Positions 1 through 8,800 of a DNA stretch of 21,951 nucleotides are shown piece by piece. The DNA is from JAQBDA01 sp041301185. GTDB lineage: Bacteria; Chloroflexota; Anaerolineae; Anaerolineales; UBA4823. The position numbers were made by a program, and so were the translations under genes. The DNA lies in assembly GCA_041301185.1 (NCBI GenBank), contig JBFYSV010000010.1:1-21951 (forward strand). The letters are read 5' to 3'. Under the pieces are notes generated by a model. The model worked only from the letters and a program-made list of their open reading frames with translations, was not told the origin of the DNA and searched no databases. Numbering within the stretch: the stretch's first letter is position 1; each line of letters opens with the position of its first letter.

Positions 1-58
1 CAGTTAATAGACCTGCTCTAATCCCCCAGATCGATCACCCCAACGGAGACAAACCAGC

Positions 59-132
59 GGCGGGATAGAATCCCGCCCTACTGACTGGCTGCGCCTGTGC
101 AAGGAAGGGCCAGCCGCGGGATAGAATCCCGC
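59..132. repeat. Two copies of a short GC-rich palindrome
   Basis: Two near-identical hairpin units lie about 57 nt apart. The first has an 8-bp stem (59-66 with 70-77) and loop AGA. The second has a 7-bp stem (116-122 with 126-132) and the same AGA loop. The shared core is GCGGGATAGAATCCCGC. Such units are typical of dispersed REP-like intergenic repeats. No open reading frame with credible protein character covers them. Confidence 0.6.
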
Positions 133-140
133 TCGACAAA

Positions 141-175
141 CCCTCACCCGCTGGCGGGAGAGGGCAGGGTGAGGG
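141..175. repeat. Inverted repeat CCCTCACCC...GGGTGAGGG
   Basis: A 9-bp perfect inverted repeat (141-149 with 167-175) encloses a second small hairpin (CCCGC at 147-151 with GCGGG at 154-158). The form resembles dispersed intergenic palindromes seen in many environmental bacterial genomes. It has no T-run, so a terminator role is unsupported. Confidence 0.5.
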
Positions 176-217
176 CGGGGATTTACCATCCTGCCGATAA
201 ATAGACCTCCCAATATA

Positions 218-246
218 TTGCTATTTCCCATTGCATATACTATAAT
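218..246 (+). promoter_or_regulatory. Sigma70-type promoter for the 1296-residue secreted protein
   Basis: TTGCTA at 218-223, a 17-nt spacer and a perfect TATAAT at 241-246 form a good housekeeping promoter. Transcription would start near 253, giving a leader of about 37 nt. A Shine-Dalgarno site GGGAGGT at 280-286 sits just before the ATG at 290. Confidence 0.7.
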
Positions 247-289
247 CCAGCCCGGATTAAGACAATTCTAATAAATATTGGGAGGTTAG

Positions 290-3200
290 ATGAACACAAG
301 CAACACCCCGCGCACCGCGCATAAGGTCGTTAATTTACTGCTCTGCCTGCTGATTGCGGGCAGTCTTTTATTCGGCCTGCAGCCCGCCCGGGCTGCCCAA
401 ACCGCCCAGGAGCCGGATACCGGCGACGGCACCCGCGGCACGTACCGCGGCGCCAGCCAGGCGGTAAAGTTTGATGTCTCGCCAGCTCTGCGCGAGATCC
501 GCCCCATCCAAGTCAAGCCGGGGGATGTGACTGAGATCCCCGAACGCGCCAGCGGTCTGGAAGGCGCGCCGGGTCCCCAAGATCGTGACCCGCTGGTGCA
601 GTCGGCAACCGGCCCGGGAGCCATGCCGGCTCCCATCACCAGCTTCAACGGGCCTCCCAATATCTCCTTAGTCTCACCACCCGACCCGGTGGGCGATGTG
701 GGTCCGAACCACTACGTGGCAATGAGCAACCTGTCCTTCCAGATCTTCGATAAGGCGGGCAACTCGCTATACGGGCCGGCTGCCAACAATACCCTGTGGG
801 CCGGCTTCGGCGGCGACTGCGAGACGGACAACTCCGGTGACCCGATCGTGATCTACGACCAGCTGGCTGACCGCTGGATGCTGACCCAGTTCACCGCCTC
901 CGGTCCCACCTACTTCAATTGCGTGGCGCTGTCCACCAGCGGCGACCCTACCGACACTTACTACCGCTATGCGTTCAGCTCGGGCACCAACTTCCCGGAT
1001 TACCCCAAGTACGGCATGTGGCCGGATGCCTACTATATCTCCACGCGTGAGTTTGCCAACGGATCCACTTACGTGGGCGTGGGCGCCTACGCCCTCAATC
1101 GGGCGCAGATGATCGCCGGCAACCCGGCTCCCCAGGTGATCTCTTTCCTGGTGCCCACCGCTCCCAATCCATACAACATCGGCGACGGGCTGCTGCCCGC
1201 CGACCTGGATGGAACCATCCTGCCGCCCCCCGGCAGCCCGCACTACTGGGTCGGCTCGATGGATAACGGCGGCCCGTACGGCGCGCCCCAAGATGCCCTC
1301 ACCTTGTGGAAGTTCGTCGTCGATTGGGCTACCCCCGGCAACTCGTCCTTCACCCTGGCGAACACCCTGCCCATCGCCGCCTTCGATACGATGTTCCCCT
1401 GCTCGCCTACCTCGCGAGATTGCATCCCGCAACCCGGCACCACCCAGAAGGTGGACATCCTCTCCTACCGCCAGCGCCCGTTGTGGCGGCTGGCATACCG
1501 CAATTTTGGCGCCCACGAAGCGCTGGTGACCAACCAGGCTGTCGAAGCAGCACCCGGCATGGCAGGCATCCGCTGGTGGGAGCTGCGCAGCCCCAATAGC
1601 AGCCCGGTAATTTACCAGGAAAGCACCTACGCCCCCGGCGTTAGCGACGGCATCCACCGCTGGATGGGCAGCATCGCCATGGACGGCAGCGGCAATATGG
1701 CCCTCGGATACAGCGCATCCAATGGAACCACCACCTTCCCCAGCTCGTGGTACACCGGGCGCTTGTACGCCGATCCATTGGGAAGCATGCCTCAGGGCGA
1801 AGCAGCGATCATCAACGGCACCGGCTCGCAGACCGGCTCGGCCCGCTGGGGCGACTATACATCGATGAACGTCGACCCGGTGGATGACTGCACCTTCTGG
1901 TATGTCAACCAGTATGTGCCGGTCACCAGCTCGGTGGGCTGGCAGCTGCGCATCGGCTCATTCAAATTCCCCGAATGCACCGGCGGCTTTGCCCCAGATT
2001 TCTCCCTGGAAATCCCCACCCCGCAACAGGCAGTCTGTGCCCCGGCAGATGCCAGCTACACGGTGAATGTTAATTCGCTGAACGGCTTCATTGACCCGGT
2101 CACCCTGAGCGCCAGCGGTCACCCCACCGGCACCACCACCAGCTTCTCGGTTAACCCGGTCATCCCGACGGGCAGCAGCCTGTTCACGATGGGCAATACC
2201 GGCGCCGCCAGTCCAGGCAGCTATACCATCACCATCACCGGCCAGGCGCCCACCAGCACGCATAGCGCGGATATCGGTCTGGATATCTTCACCGCCACCC
2301 CGGGGCAGGTTTCGCTTGTCTCGCCGGCCAATTTCGCTGCCAACCAGCCGCTTGCGCCAACCTTCACCTGGAATGCTCCCGCCCAGGGCGCAACCTACAC
2401 CATCGATATCGCAACAGACAGCGCGTTTAGCAGCATCGTCTACACCGCCTCCGGGCTGCCCGGCACCAGCCATACTCCGGCCTTCGTGCTGGATCCCAGC
2501 TCAGTCTATTACTGGCGGGTGAAGGCAGATAACGCCTGCGGCAGCGGCGAATACTCGCCAACCTTCCTCTTCATCACTGAAGCCCCGGCTGGCACCTGCC
2601 CGGTCGGCACATCACCCAACGAGCTGTTCTTTGAGGACTTCGAGTCCGGCGCGGCCGGATGGACACACAGCGGCACCGGCGACACCTGGGCGCTCTCCGG
2701 GGCGCGAGTTCACTCCGGGCTTTTCTCCTACTTCGCGGCCAATCCGGCTGCCGTCAGCGACCAACGCCTGGTCTCCCCGGCGGTCGCTCTGCCCACCGGT
2801 CAGAACCCGCTGCTGCTCTCGTTCTGGAACTACCAGGCAATGGAAAGCAGACCCGGTGGTTGTTATGATGGCGGCATCCTGGAAGTATCCACCGATGGCG
2901 GCTCCCTCTGGACTCAGGTGGATAATAGCTCGCTGCTCACTGATCCTTACGATGGACTGGTGTCAGCCAGCTTCAGCAACCCGTTGGCAAACCTGAACGC
3001 CTGGTGCGGCGACCCGCAAGACTGGCTCAACTCGGTGGCAGATGTCAGCGCCTATGCCGGGCAGACCGCCGAGTTCCGCTTCCGATTGGGATCGGATACC
3101 TCGGTAGGCCGCGAGGGCTGGTACATCGATGATGTGGCCGTCCAGAGCTGCCAGCCTGCCGGCTACACCGCCCTGCTGGGACTCGACCAGAGCCAGACGA

Positions 3201-4180
3201 CCCTGCCCGAGAGCAGCGTGGAGTACGTCTTCTATCTGCTTAACCAGGGCCAGGCGGATACGTATGACCTGGCGGTAAGCGGCAACACCTTCTCCACCAC
3301 CCTGCTCAGCCCCGCCACGCTGAACCTGGCGGCGGGCGAGCTGGTGACCATCACCGTCCAGGTGGATACCCCGCCCCTGATCGCAGATAACCTGGATATC
3401 ACGGATGTCTTCACCCTGACCGCCATTTCAACTGGCGACCCAGGCCTGGACCTGCACGCCACCGGCACTACCCGCTCGCTGGTAACGCCCGGCGCCAGCC
3501 TGGCCCCGGCATCCCAGAGCTTGAGCGGCGCACCAGGGGACGTGGTGGACTACACCTTCATGTTGAACAACACCGGCAACTATACCGATACCTTCTCCCT
3601 GGAAATCAGCGGCAATAGCTGGGAAACCAGCGCACCCGCCAGCCTGGAGCTGGCACCCGGCGGGACCGCCCCGATCACCGTCCAGGTGGGTATCCCGCCC
3701 CAACCTGCCGGGCTGAGCGCCGGCCTGAGCGCCATCGTCGTCAGCGATAGCTTCACCCTGACGGCGACCTCCGGCTTGCTGAGCAGCCTGGCGCTGGATG
3801 CCAGCGGAACGACCAGCGCCACCGCCAACCCGGCGCTGACCCTGGCGGTGGAGGATGACGCCCAGGAAGGAGCTCCCGGAGAAGCGGTGGTCTACACCCT
3901 GCTGGTGACCAACACCGGCGACTTCCCGGATAGCTACAGCCTGTCTGCCAGCGGCAACTGGGGTCCGAGCCTGTCGGCTGCCAGCACGGGCATGCTGGAA
4001 CCCGGCGAGAGCGCCACGCTGGAGCTGACCGTCACTGTCCCGGCAAATGCCGCCAGCGGGGATAGCGACCAGACCGGCCTCACGGCGGCCTCCGTCCTGG
4101 ATACCGGCGTGGAAGCCACCGCCAGTGTTAGCACTACGGCGGCTTTCCGGCAGCTCTTCCTGCCGTTGATCGAGCGTTAA
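290..4180 (+). CDS. Large secreted multi-domain protein with NEW3-like repeats
   Basis: A 1296-residue exported protein of unknown specific function. Residues 1-36 form a Sec signal peptide with a hydrophobic core followed by ARA-AQ. Residues about 110-565 form a globular domain opening with a DPVGDVGPNHYV-type stretch. It is rich in aromatic, Gly and Asp residues and resembles beta-rich exported domains of surface proteins. A Cys-containing Ig-like segment (about 566-670), an FN3-like module (about 672-764) and a jellyroll module beginning ELFFEDFESG (about 778-957, MAM or choice-of-anchor type) follow. Three related beta modules of about 110 residues (962-1287) have the NEW3/CARDB-like pattern YxFxLxNxG...DxxxLxxxG. 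The protein ends in LFLPLIER, like other secreted proteins here. The ATG is preceded by GGGAGGT at 4 nt. No catalytic motif was recognised; a surface or adhesive role is inference. Confidence 0.85.
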   Translation: MNTSNTPRTAHKVVNLLLCLLIAGSLLFGLQPARAAQTAQEPDTGDGTRGTYRGASQAVKFDVSPALREIRPIQVKPGDVTEIPERASGLEGAPGPQDRDPLVQSATGPGAMPAPITSFNGPPNISLVSPPDPVGDVGPNHYVAMSNLSFQIFDKAGNSLYGPAANNTLWAGFGGDCETDNSGDPIVIYDQLADRWMLTQFTASGPTYFNCVALSTSGDPTDTYYRYAFSSGTNFPDYPKYGMWPDAYYISTREFANGSTYVGVGAYALNRAQMIAGNPAPQVISFLVPTAPNPYNIGDGLLPADLDGTILPPPGSPHYWVGSMDNGGPYGAPQDALTLWKFVVDWATPGNSSFTLANTLPIAAFDTMFPCSPTSRDCIPQPGTTQKVDILSYRQRPLWRLAYRNFGAHEALVTNQAVEAAPGMAGIRWWELRSPNSSPVIYQESTYAPGVSDGIHRWMGSIAMDGSGNMALGYSASNGTTTFPSSWYTGRLYADPLGSMPQGEAAIINGTGSQTGSARWGDYTSMNVDPVDDCTFWYVNQYVPVTSSVGWQLRIGSFKFPECTGGFAPDFSLEIPTPQQAVCAPADASYTVNVNSLNGFIDPVTLSASGHPTGTTTSFSVNPVIPTGSSLFTMGNTGAASPGSYTITITGQAPTSTHSADIGLDIFTATPGQVSLVSPANFAANQPLAPTFTWNAPAQGATYTIDIATDSAFSSIVYTASGLPGTSHTPAFVLDPSSVYYWRVKADNACGSGEYSPTFLFITEAPAGTCPVGTSPNELFFEDFESGAAGWTHSGTGDTWALSGARVHSGLFSYFAANPAAVSDQRLVSPAVALPTGQNPLLLSFWNYQAMESRPGGCYDGGILEVSTDGGSLWTQVDNSSLLTDPYDGLVSASFSNPLANLNAWCGDPQDWLNSVADVSAYAGQTAEFRFRLGSDTSVGREGWYIDDVAVQSCQPAGYTALLGLDQSQTTLPESSVEYVFYLLNQGQADTYDLAVSGNTFSTTLLSPATLNLAAGELVTITVQVDTPPLIADNLDITDVFTLTAISTGDPGLDLHATGTTRSLVTPGASLAPASQSLSGAPGDVVDYTFMLNNTGNYTDTFSLEISGNSWETSAPASLELAPGGTAPITVQVGIPPQPAGLSAGLSAIVVSDSFTLTATSGLLSSLALDASGTTSATANPALTLAVEDDAQEGAPGEAVVYTLLVTNTGDFPDSYSLSASGNWGPSLSAASTGMLEPGESATLELTVTVPANAASGDSDQTGLTAASVLDTGVEATASVSTTAAFRQLFLPLIER

Positions 4181-4196
4181 AACGCTGAAACACCAC

Positions 4197-4231
4197 AACC
4201 ACCCGCTGGTGCCGGGCACCAGCGGGTGGTT
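4197..4231 (+). terminator. Hairpin terminator after the secreted protein gene
   Basis: A nearly perfect 17-bp stem (4197-4213 with 4215-4231; the turn in practice opens to about 5 nt) starts 16 nt after the stop codon at 4180. Only a short T-stretch follows (TTT, then GCATT), so it is a strong hairpin with a weak U-tract. It separates the secreted protein gene from the AI-2E family gene. Confidence 0.65.
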
Positions 4232-4296
4232 TGCATTAAGCAAGCAGCAACCGTTTTCCTTCTCTGGGGTTATACTGAGCGGGGAGCCAGTGATCA

Positions 4297-5745
4297 ATGG
4301 AACCAGAATCAAAACCCGGAAGAATCTCCGCCTTTTCGCTGGGGGCGCTGGCAGGGGTGCTCCTGGCAGCTTTTAGCCTGCTGCTGCGCCGCATGCAAAG
4401 CCCTCGTCTGGCTGGCATAGAGACGGATAGCCCAGCCGAGGCGCCGCCCAGCTCGCCAGGCGCTGGCAACCCGGCGCTGCCTGCCGTCGCCAGAACCCCA
4501 GCCAGCCCGTCTGCCCCAGTGCAAGGCAGCACCCGCTGGACTACCCCCACCAAATACATCGTCGGCGTGGTGCTGTTCCTGGGAGCCATGCTGGTGCTCT
4601 ACGTCGGGCGGGGGGTGATCCCGATCGTCATCACCGGCGCCCTGCTGGCGCTGTTCATCAATCCATTTATCCAATACCTGTACCGGCTGCTGCGCGGCCG
4701 CTGGTCGCTGGCGGTGATCCTGACCTACCTGCTGGTGATCCTGGTTCTGGTGGCGGTGGTACTGCTGGTGGTGCCCAACCTGATCGAAGCAGTCGAGTTC
4801 ATCTTCCAGATCAATTACCAGAGACTCGCTGGAGACCTGGCGCAGAGCGTCGCTGCCACCCGCCGGATGATCCAGAGCAACCCGGTTGTGGTAGCAACTG
4901 CCGGAGAGCTTCTGGAATTGCTCCAGGTGAACCTGGAGAACTTTGCCAGCGATGCCGAGCTGCCCGCCACAGATGCTGATATCGACCTGACGATCCTGAT
5001 CCCGCGCCTGACGGGAATCATCAGCCCGGTGATCTCGTTGCTGGTCAGCATGCTGTTCACCCTGCTGATCTCTTTGCAGATGTCGCTGGCAGCCAACCAG
5101 TATTCCGGCTGGTACCCGGACCTGATCCCGGAGGCTTACAAGGCGGAGCTATCTGCCCTGGGTGAGTCGATCACCCAGACCTGGGTCTCTTTCCTGCGCG
5201 GCCAGCTGACCCTGATGCTGATCATGGGCACGGCAACCTGGCTGGCGAATGCTATCCTGGGGGTGCCGCAGGCGCTGTTCCTGGGTGTGCTGGCCGGCGT
5301 GCTGGAGCTAATCCCTAATGTGGGTCCCACCCTGGCAGCCATCCCGGCGGTGGCGCTGGCGTTTCTGTTCGGCTCCACCCATTTCGCCATCGAGCCCCTG
5401 CCTTTTGCGCTGCTGGTGGTGGGTGTGTATGTGGGGTTGCAGTTCATCGAGAACCAGTTCCTGGTGCCATACGTGATGGGCGATGCGGTCAACCTGCCGC
5501 CGCTGGTGGTCCTGATCGGCGCGCTGGCCGGGGCGATGGCATTCGGCATCCTGGGGGCGCTGCTGGCAACCCCGGTGATCGCCACCGGAAATCTGATCTT
5601 CCGCTATACGTACCGCAAAATCCTGGAACCGCCGCCGCTGGAGACTCCGCCCGAGGAGGAGCCGTCCGTGTGGGAACGGGTCAAGGGCTGGGCGGGGCGG
5701 ATTCGCCTGCCGGGGCAGAGAAAGAAAGACACCTCCCAAAAATAA
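4297..5745 (+). CDS. AI-2E family transporter (permease-like membrane protein)
   Basis: A 482-residue polytopic inner-membrane protein of the AI-2E transporter family (PF01594 type), whose members include autoinducer-2 exporters and other poorly characterised permeases. A first hydrophobic segment (about 9-30) is followed by a Pro/Ala/Ser-rich linker (about 40-80). The family core starts near residue 85, with paired helices, a long soluble insertion (about 155-230), then the clustered C-terminal helices. Family hallmarks are visible: ELIPNVGPTLAAIPA, ENQFLVPYVMG and a Gly-rich GILGALLATPVIA. The C-terminus is a charged cytoplasmic tail ending in KKDTSQK. GGGGAG at 4281-4286 supports the ATG. 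The family does not by itself identify the substrate. The extra N-terminal helix and linker are longer than usual. Confidence 0.88.
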   Translation: MEPESKPGRISAFSLGALAGVLLAAFSLLLRRMQSPRLAGIETDSPAEAPPSSPGAGNPALPAVARTPASPSAPVQGSTRWTTPTKYIVGVVLFLGAMLVLYVGRGVIPIVITGALLALFINPFIQYLYRLLRGRWSLAVILTYLLVILVLVAVVLLVVPNLIEAVEFIFQINYQRLAGDLAQSVAATRRMIQSNPVVVATAGELLELLQVNLENFASDAELPATDADIDLTILIPRLTGIISPVISLLVSMLFTLLISLQMSLAANQYSGWYPDLIPEAYKAELSALGESITQTWVSFLRGQLTLMLIMGTATWLANAILGVPQALFLGVLAGVLELIPNVGPTLAAIPAVALAFLFGSTHFAIEPLPFALLVVGVYVGLQFIENQFLVPYVMGDAVNLPPLVVLIGALAGAMAFGILGALLATPVIATGNLIFRYTYRKILEPPPLETPPEEEPSVWERVKGWAGRIRLPGQRKKDTSQK

Positions 5746-5766
5746 TCTTCAGGAGGTATCTTGCAT

Positions 5767-5809
5767 CCAGTTGGCAGAAGGATTGAAGCCCGGACCTCCC
5801 GCCAACTGG
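5767..5809. other. Stem-loop in the convergent gap
   Basis: CCAGTTGGC (5767-5775) pairs perfectly with GCCAACTGG (5801-5809), a 9-bp stem with a 25-nt loop in the 90-nt gap between two convergent genes. A bidirectional termination role is plausible from position. There is no adjacent T-run on either strand beyond TTTT at 5819-5822, so the call is weak. Confidence 0.35.
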
Positions 5810-5835
5810 GTAATCCCATTTTCGTTACAGGTCTG

Positions 5836-8800
5836 TCATTGCATCAAGACCAGCGGCATGTAAATATCGCTGCTGACCTTGCCTGGCACCAGGTTGCACA
5901 CTTCCTGGCTGTTGGGTGAGACCAACCCGGTGCGGTCGTAGGCTTGCACCACATAGCAATAGGTCTGGTCCACGGTCAGCCCGAGGTCGTAATGCACATT
6001 GCCGGTCGTCTCCCCCACCAACTCGTAAGGACCGCCGGGTGCCTGGCTGCGCAGTACCCGGTAACCAGACACTGCCTGGGCTGCGCTAGGCAGGATAGCG
6101 ATCTCCAGCCCGGTCTCAAAGACCTGGCTGGGCTGCACGGAGGCCAGCTGCGGGGCGGGGAGAGCACCCAGGCTGGCAGTCGCGGTATTGTTGGCGCTGC
6201 TGGCTTCTGCATATAGCGGGTCGATCACCACTTCAGCGTAGACCGGCTCTTCGCCGCCCTCCACCGAGTAGCTGCCGGAGACGTATTTAACCTCACCGAC
6301 CTCCAACAAGTCTGGCACAGATTCTGAAACCAAGACACCGCTCCCCGGCAGGCCGCGGTAGAAGCGCACCACCGCCGGGACATCTGTGCGACCCAGGTTG
6401 CGTACGGTTGCGGTTACCGCCACGCTCGATCCGATCACCGCGTGCGGCTGTGAGAGCTGGAGCTGCGGGTCCAGCGCCGGGTCGCCATCATTGCTGTAGG
6501 ATAGGGCGATCAGCGGGTCGTTATCGTTAGCGCCGGTCAGGGTCGTCACCCCGCTCAAGGAAGCTGCCAGCGGTTCGGGGGTCAGGCTGCGCAGCAAGGC
6601 TACCTGGGCGGCGGCTGAGCTGAGCGCCGCCGGGGAGAGCAGGGAAGCCTCATCCGCCGGGCTGTTTTCACCCGCCGGGTTATCTTCACCCGCCGGGTTA
6701 TCTTCACCCGCCCCCAGGGCTTGCAGGGCAGCCGGGTTGATCGCCGGGCGCTGCACGGTCAGCAGCTCCAGCTGGCCGCTATCCGGGTTGAGGGCGGCTG
6801 CTGTTTGCCAGTTCTGGCTCAACCCCCCGGTCAGGTACACCGGCGGGCTGAAGTTGCTCTTGCCGCCATCCAGGATATACTGGCTCACTGCGGCCTGTCC
6901 CAACTGCCCCTGGCTGCCTTGCTCGCCAAACCGGCGGAAGATCAGCAGGGTCTCCCCCAGGTCATCGGTTTGCAGGCGCGGGCGCTCGCCGCGCACGGCG
7001 CTCCCGGCGCTGTCTAGCAGCGCCTGGGCGGTGATCGCGGCGGGAACTACGCCCAGGTCTATCTGGGCGGTCCAGATCGAGACATTATCACTCATTGCCG
7101 CCGAGCTCTGCCCGTCTCCCTCCAGGTTATGGACGCCGAAAGCCAGTCGCAGCTGCTGCGGGTCGCCCGATTCGAAGGTCAGGCTGGGGTTTTCCACCCG
7201 CGGCGGCAGGGGCTGCGGGTTGAGCAGGACCCATTCGGTCGGGTCAGCTGCCTGGCCGCGCACCGCCAGCTGCAGGCGGCGGTCTTCCAGCGTTTCGGGG
7301 CTGCCGTCTGTATCGTAGGTCCAGGCCAGGACCGTATCTGTGCCGGGGTCTGCTTCCTGGCGGGCGATGCTCACCTGGGCGTTCAGACCGCCTGGTCCGC
7401 CGGTCAGGGTTTGCAGATCGCCCAGGCCGGTCTGCGGGCTCCAGTCGCGCACTGCGATGATCATATCGGCGGTCGTGGTGCTATCACCGTCCACATCCCG
7501 CACCCAGGCCAGGGTCACCCCATCTGCATCGCCAGCCAGGACGGGGAAGCCGTCGCCCTGCAGGTCGGTGGTCAGCGCCTGCGGTCCGCTCCACACCTGC
7601 CCATCCCAGCGGTTGGTGTAAATCTCCAGCTGGTTGAGATAGTCGTCCATCGAGTCGGCTGCCTCCTCTTCCGTCTGGGTCATGTCGGTCTGCGCCCAGG
7701 CTACCAGGGCCTCCTCGCCGTCAAAGCCGAAGAAAGCCGCTGCCGGGTCATTGACGGCATGCTGTCCGTCGCTGATCTGCACTGCCGGCAGCCAGTCTCC
7801 ACTCTGCAGGTCTTTGAAGCGCGCCATCACCGCCGGGCTGGGAAGCTCAGCCAGCGGGGTACGGTCTTCCACGTACACCGAGATCACCCGCCCGCTGAAA
7901 CTGGCTGCCACCTGCGGCGAGGCCATCACCCGCGGGTTAGGCGGGGCTACGGCTGCGTTGGCTTCGGCCTGCTGCTCCAGTTGGGCGATGAGCTGGGCCG
8001 CGTACAGGCAGCCGTCCGGCTCGTCATCCTTAAACAGGTTAAACGTTGCCTCCGCACGCCACACGTCGAAGAGGTAGTCGATCTTGGCCCAGGCTTTCAA
8101 GTCCACCCGCATGCCATAACAAGGATCATCGAACCACGCCCCGCGGCCGTCCCAGGTGTTAATGTGCAGCGGTAACCCCAGGTGCACGGATGGGATGGCA
8201 TCCACGCCGGCTGAGGCGAGCACCAGCACGTTGACCCACAAACCGACGGACAGGTAAGCGCCCATCACCGGCATCAGGGTCATGTCGATCTCCGGCATCA
8301 GGGGGTAAATCGTGGCGTCCAGGATCAGCTCGCCGCTGACCCCGATCTTGATGCTTGCGCCCACGGTGACGATCCCGAAATAGGTAAACAGGATACTGTT
8401 GAAGACAGTTTGGTCGTAGCGGTTCTCCCACAGCGTGCGCGGTCCAGTCGAAATAGATAGGTTATCGAAATTGCGCAGATCGGTGCCGGCGTAGAATCTG
8501 CCGTCCTTGGGCGGGTTGACCGCCTGGGTCTGGTTGAAGACCGGCAGCCCAAGCAGCACCGCCTGGGCTCCTACCGACATGACCTCGATCTGCATCACAC
8601 CATCCAGGTGCAGGATCCCGGAGAGCGCCAGCCCGGCACCAAGCTTGCTCTGGATATTGCCGATTAAGGGCAGCGAGGTGGGCTGCGCTGGGAAAGCCAG
8701 CGGCAGCAAGCCTCCCAGGTTGGGCAGAGTGCCGCCAAAACGGTAGACCTGAGCGCCCGCATCCCAGTTGGCATAGGCTGCCGGTTGGTAGTGCGGGCTG

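Noticed and set aside
4..231. 75-residue minus-strand frame at the left edge
   Set aside because: It spans three palindromic repeats and has a low-complexity translation, so it is intergenic repeat sequence.
767..1657. 296-residue minus-strand frame opposite the first secreted protein
   Set aside because: A GC-rich antisense shadow without recognisable domains; the plus strand has a signal peptide, promoter and clear domains.
3428..4312. 294-residue minus-strand frame
   Set aside because: An antisense shadow of the NEW3-like repeats, crossing the terminator; no plausible protein character.
7129..8175. 348-residue plus-strand frame
   Set aside because: An antisense shadow within the 1535-residue secreted protein gene; no ribosome-binding site or domain.
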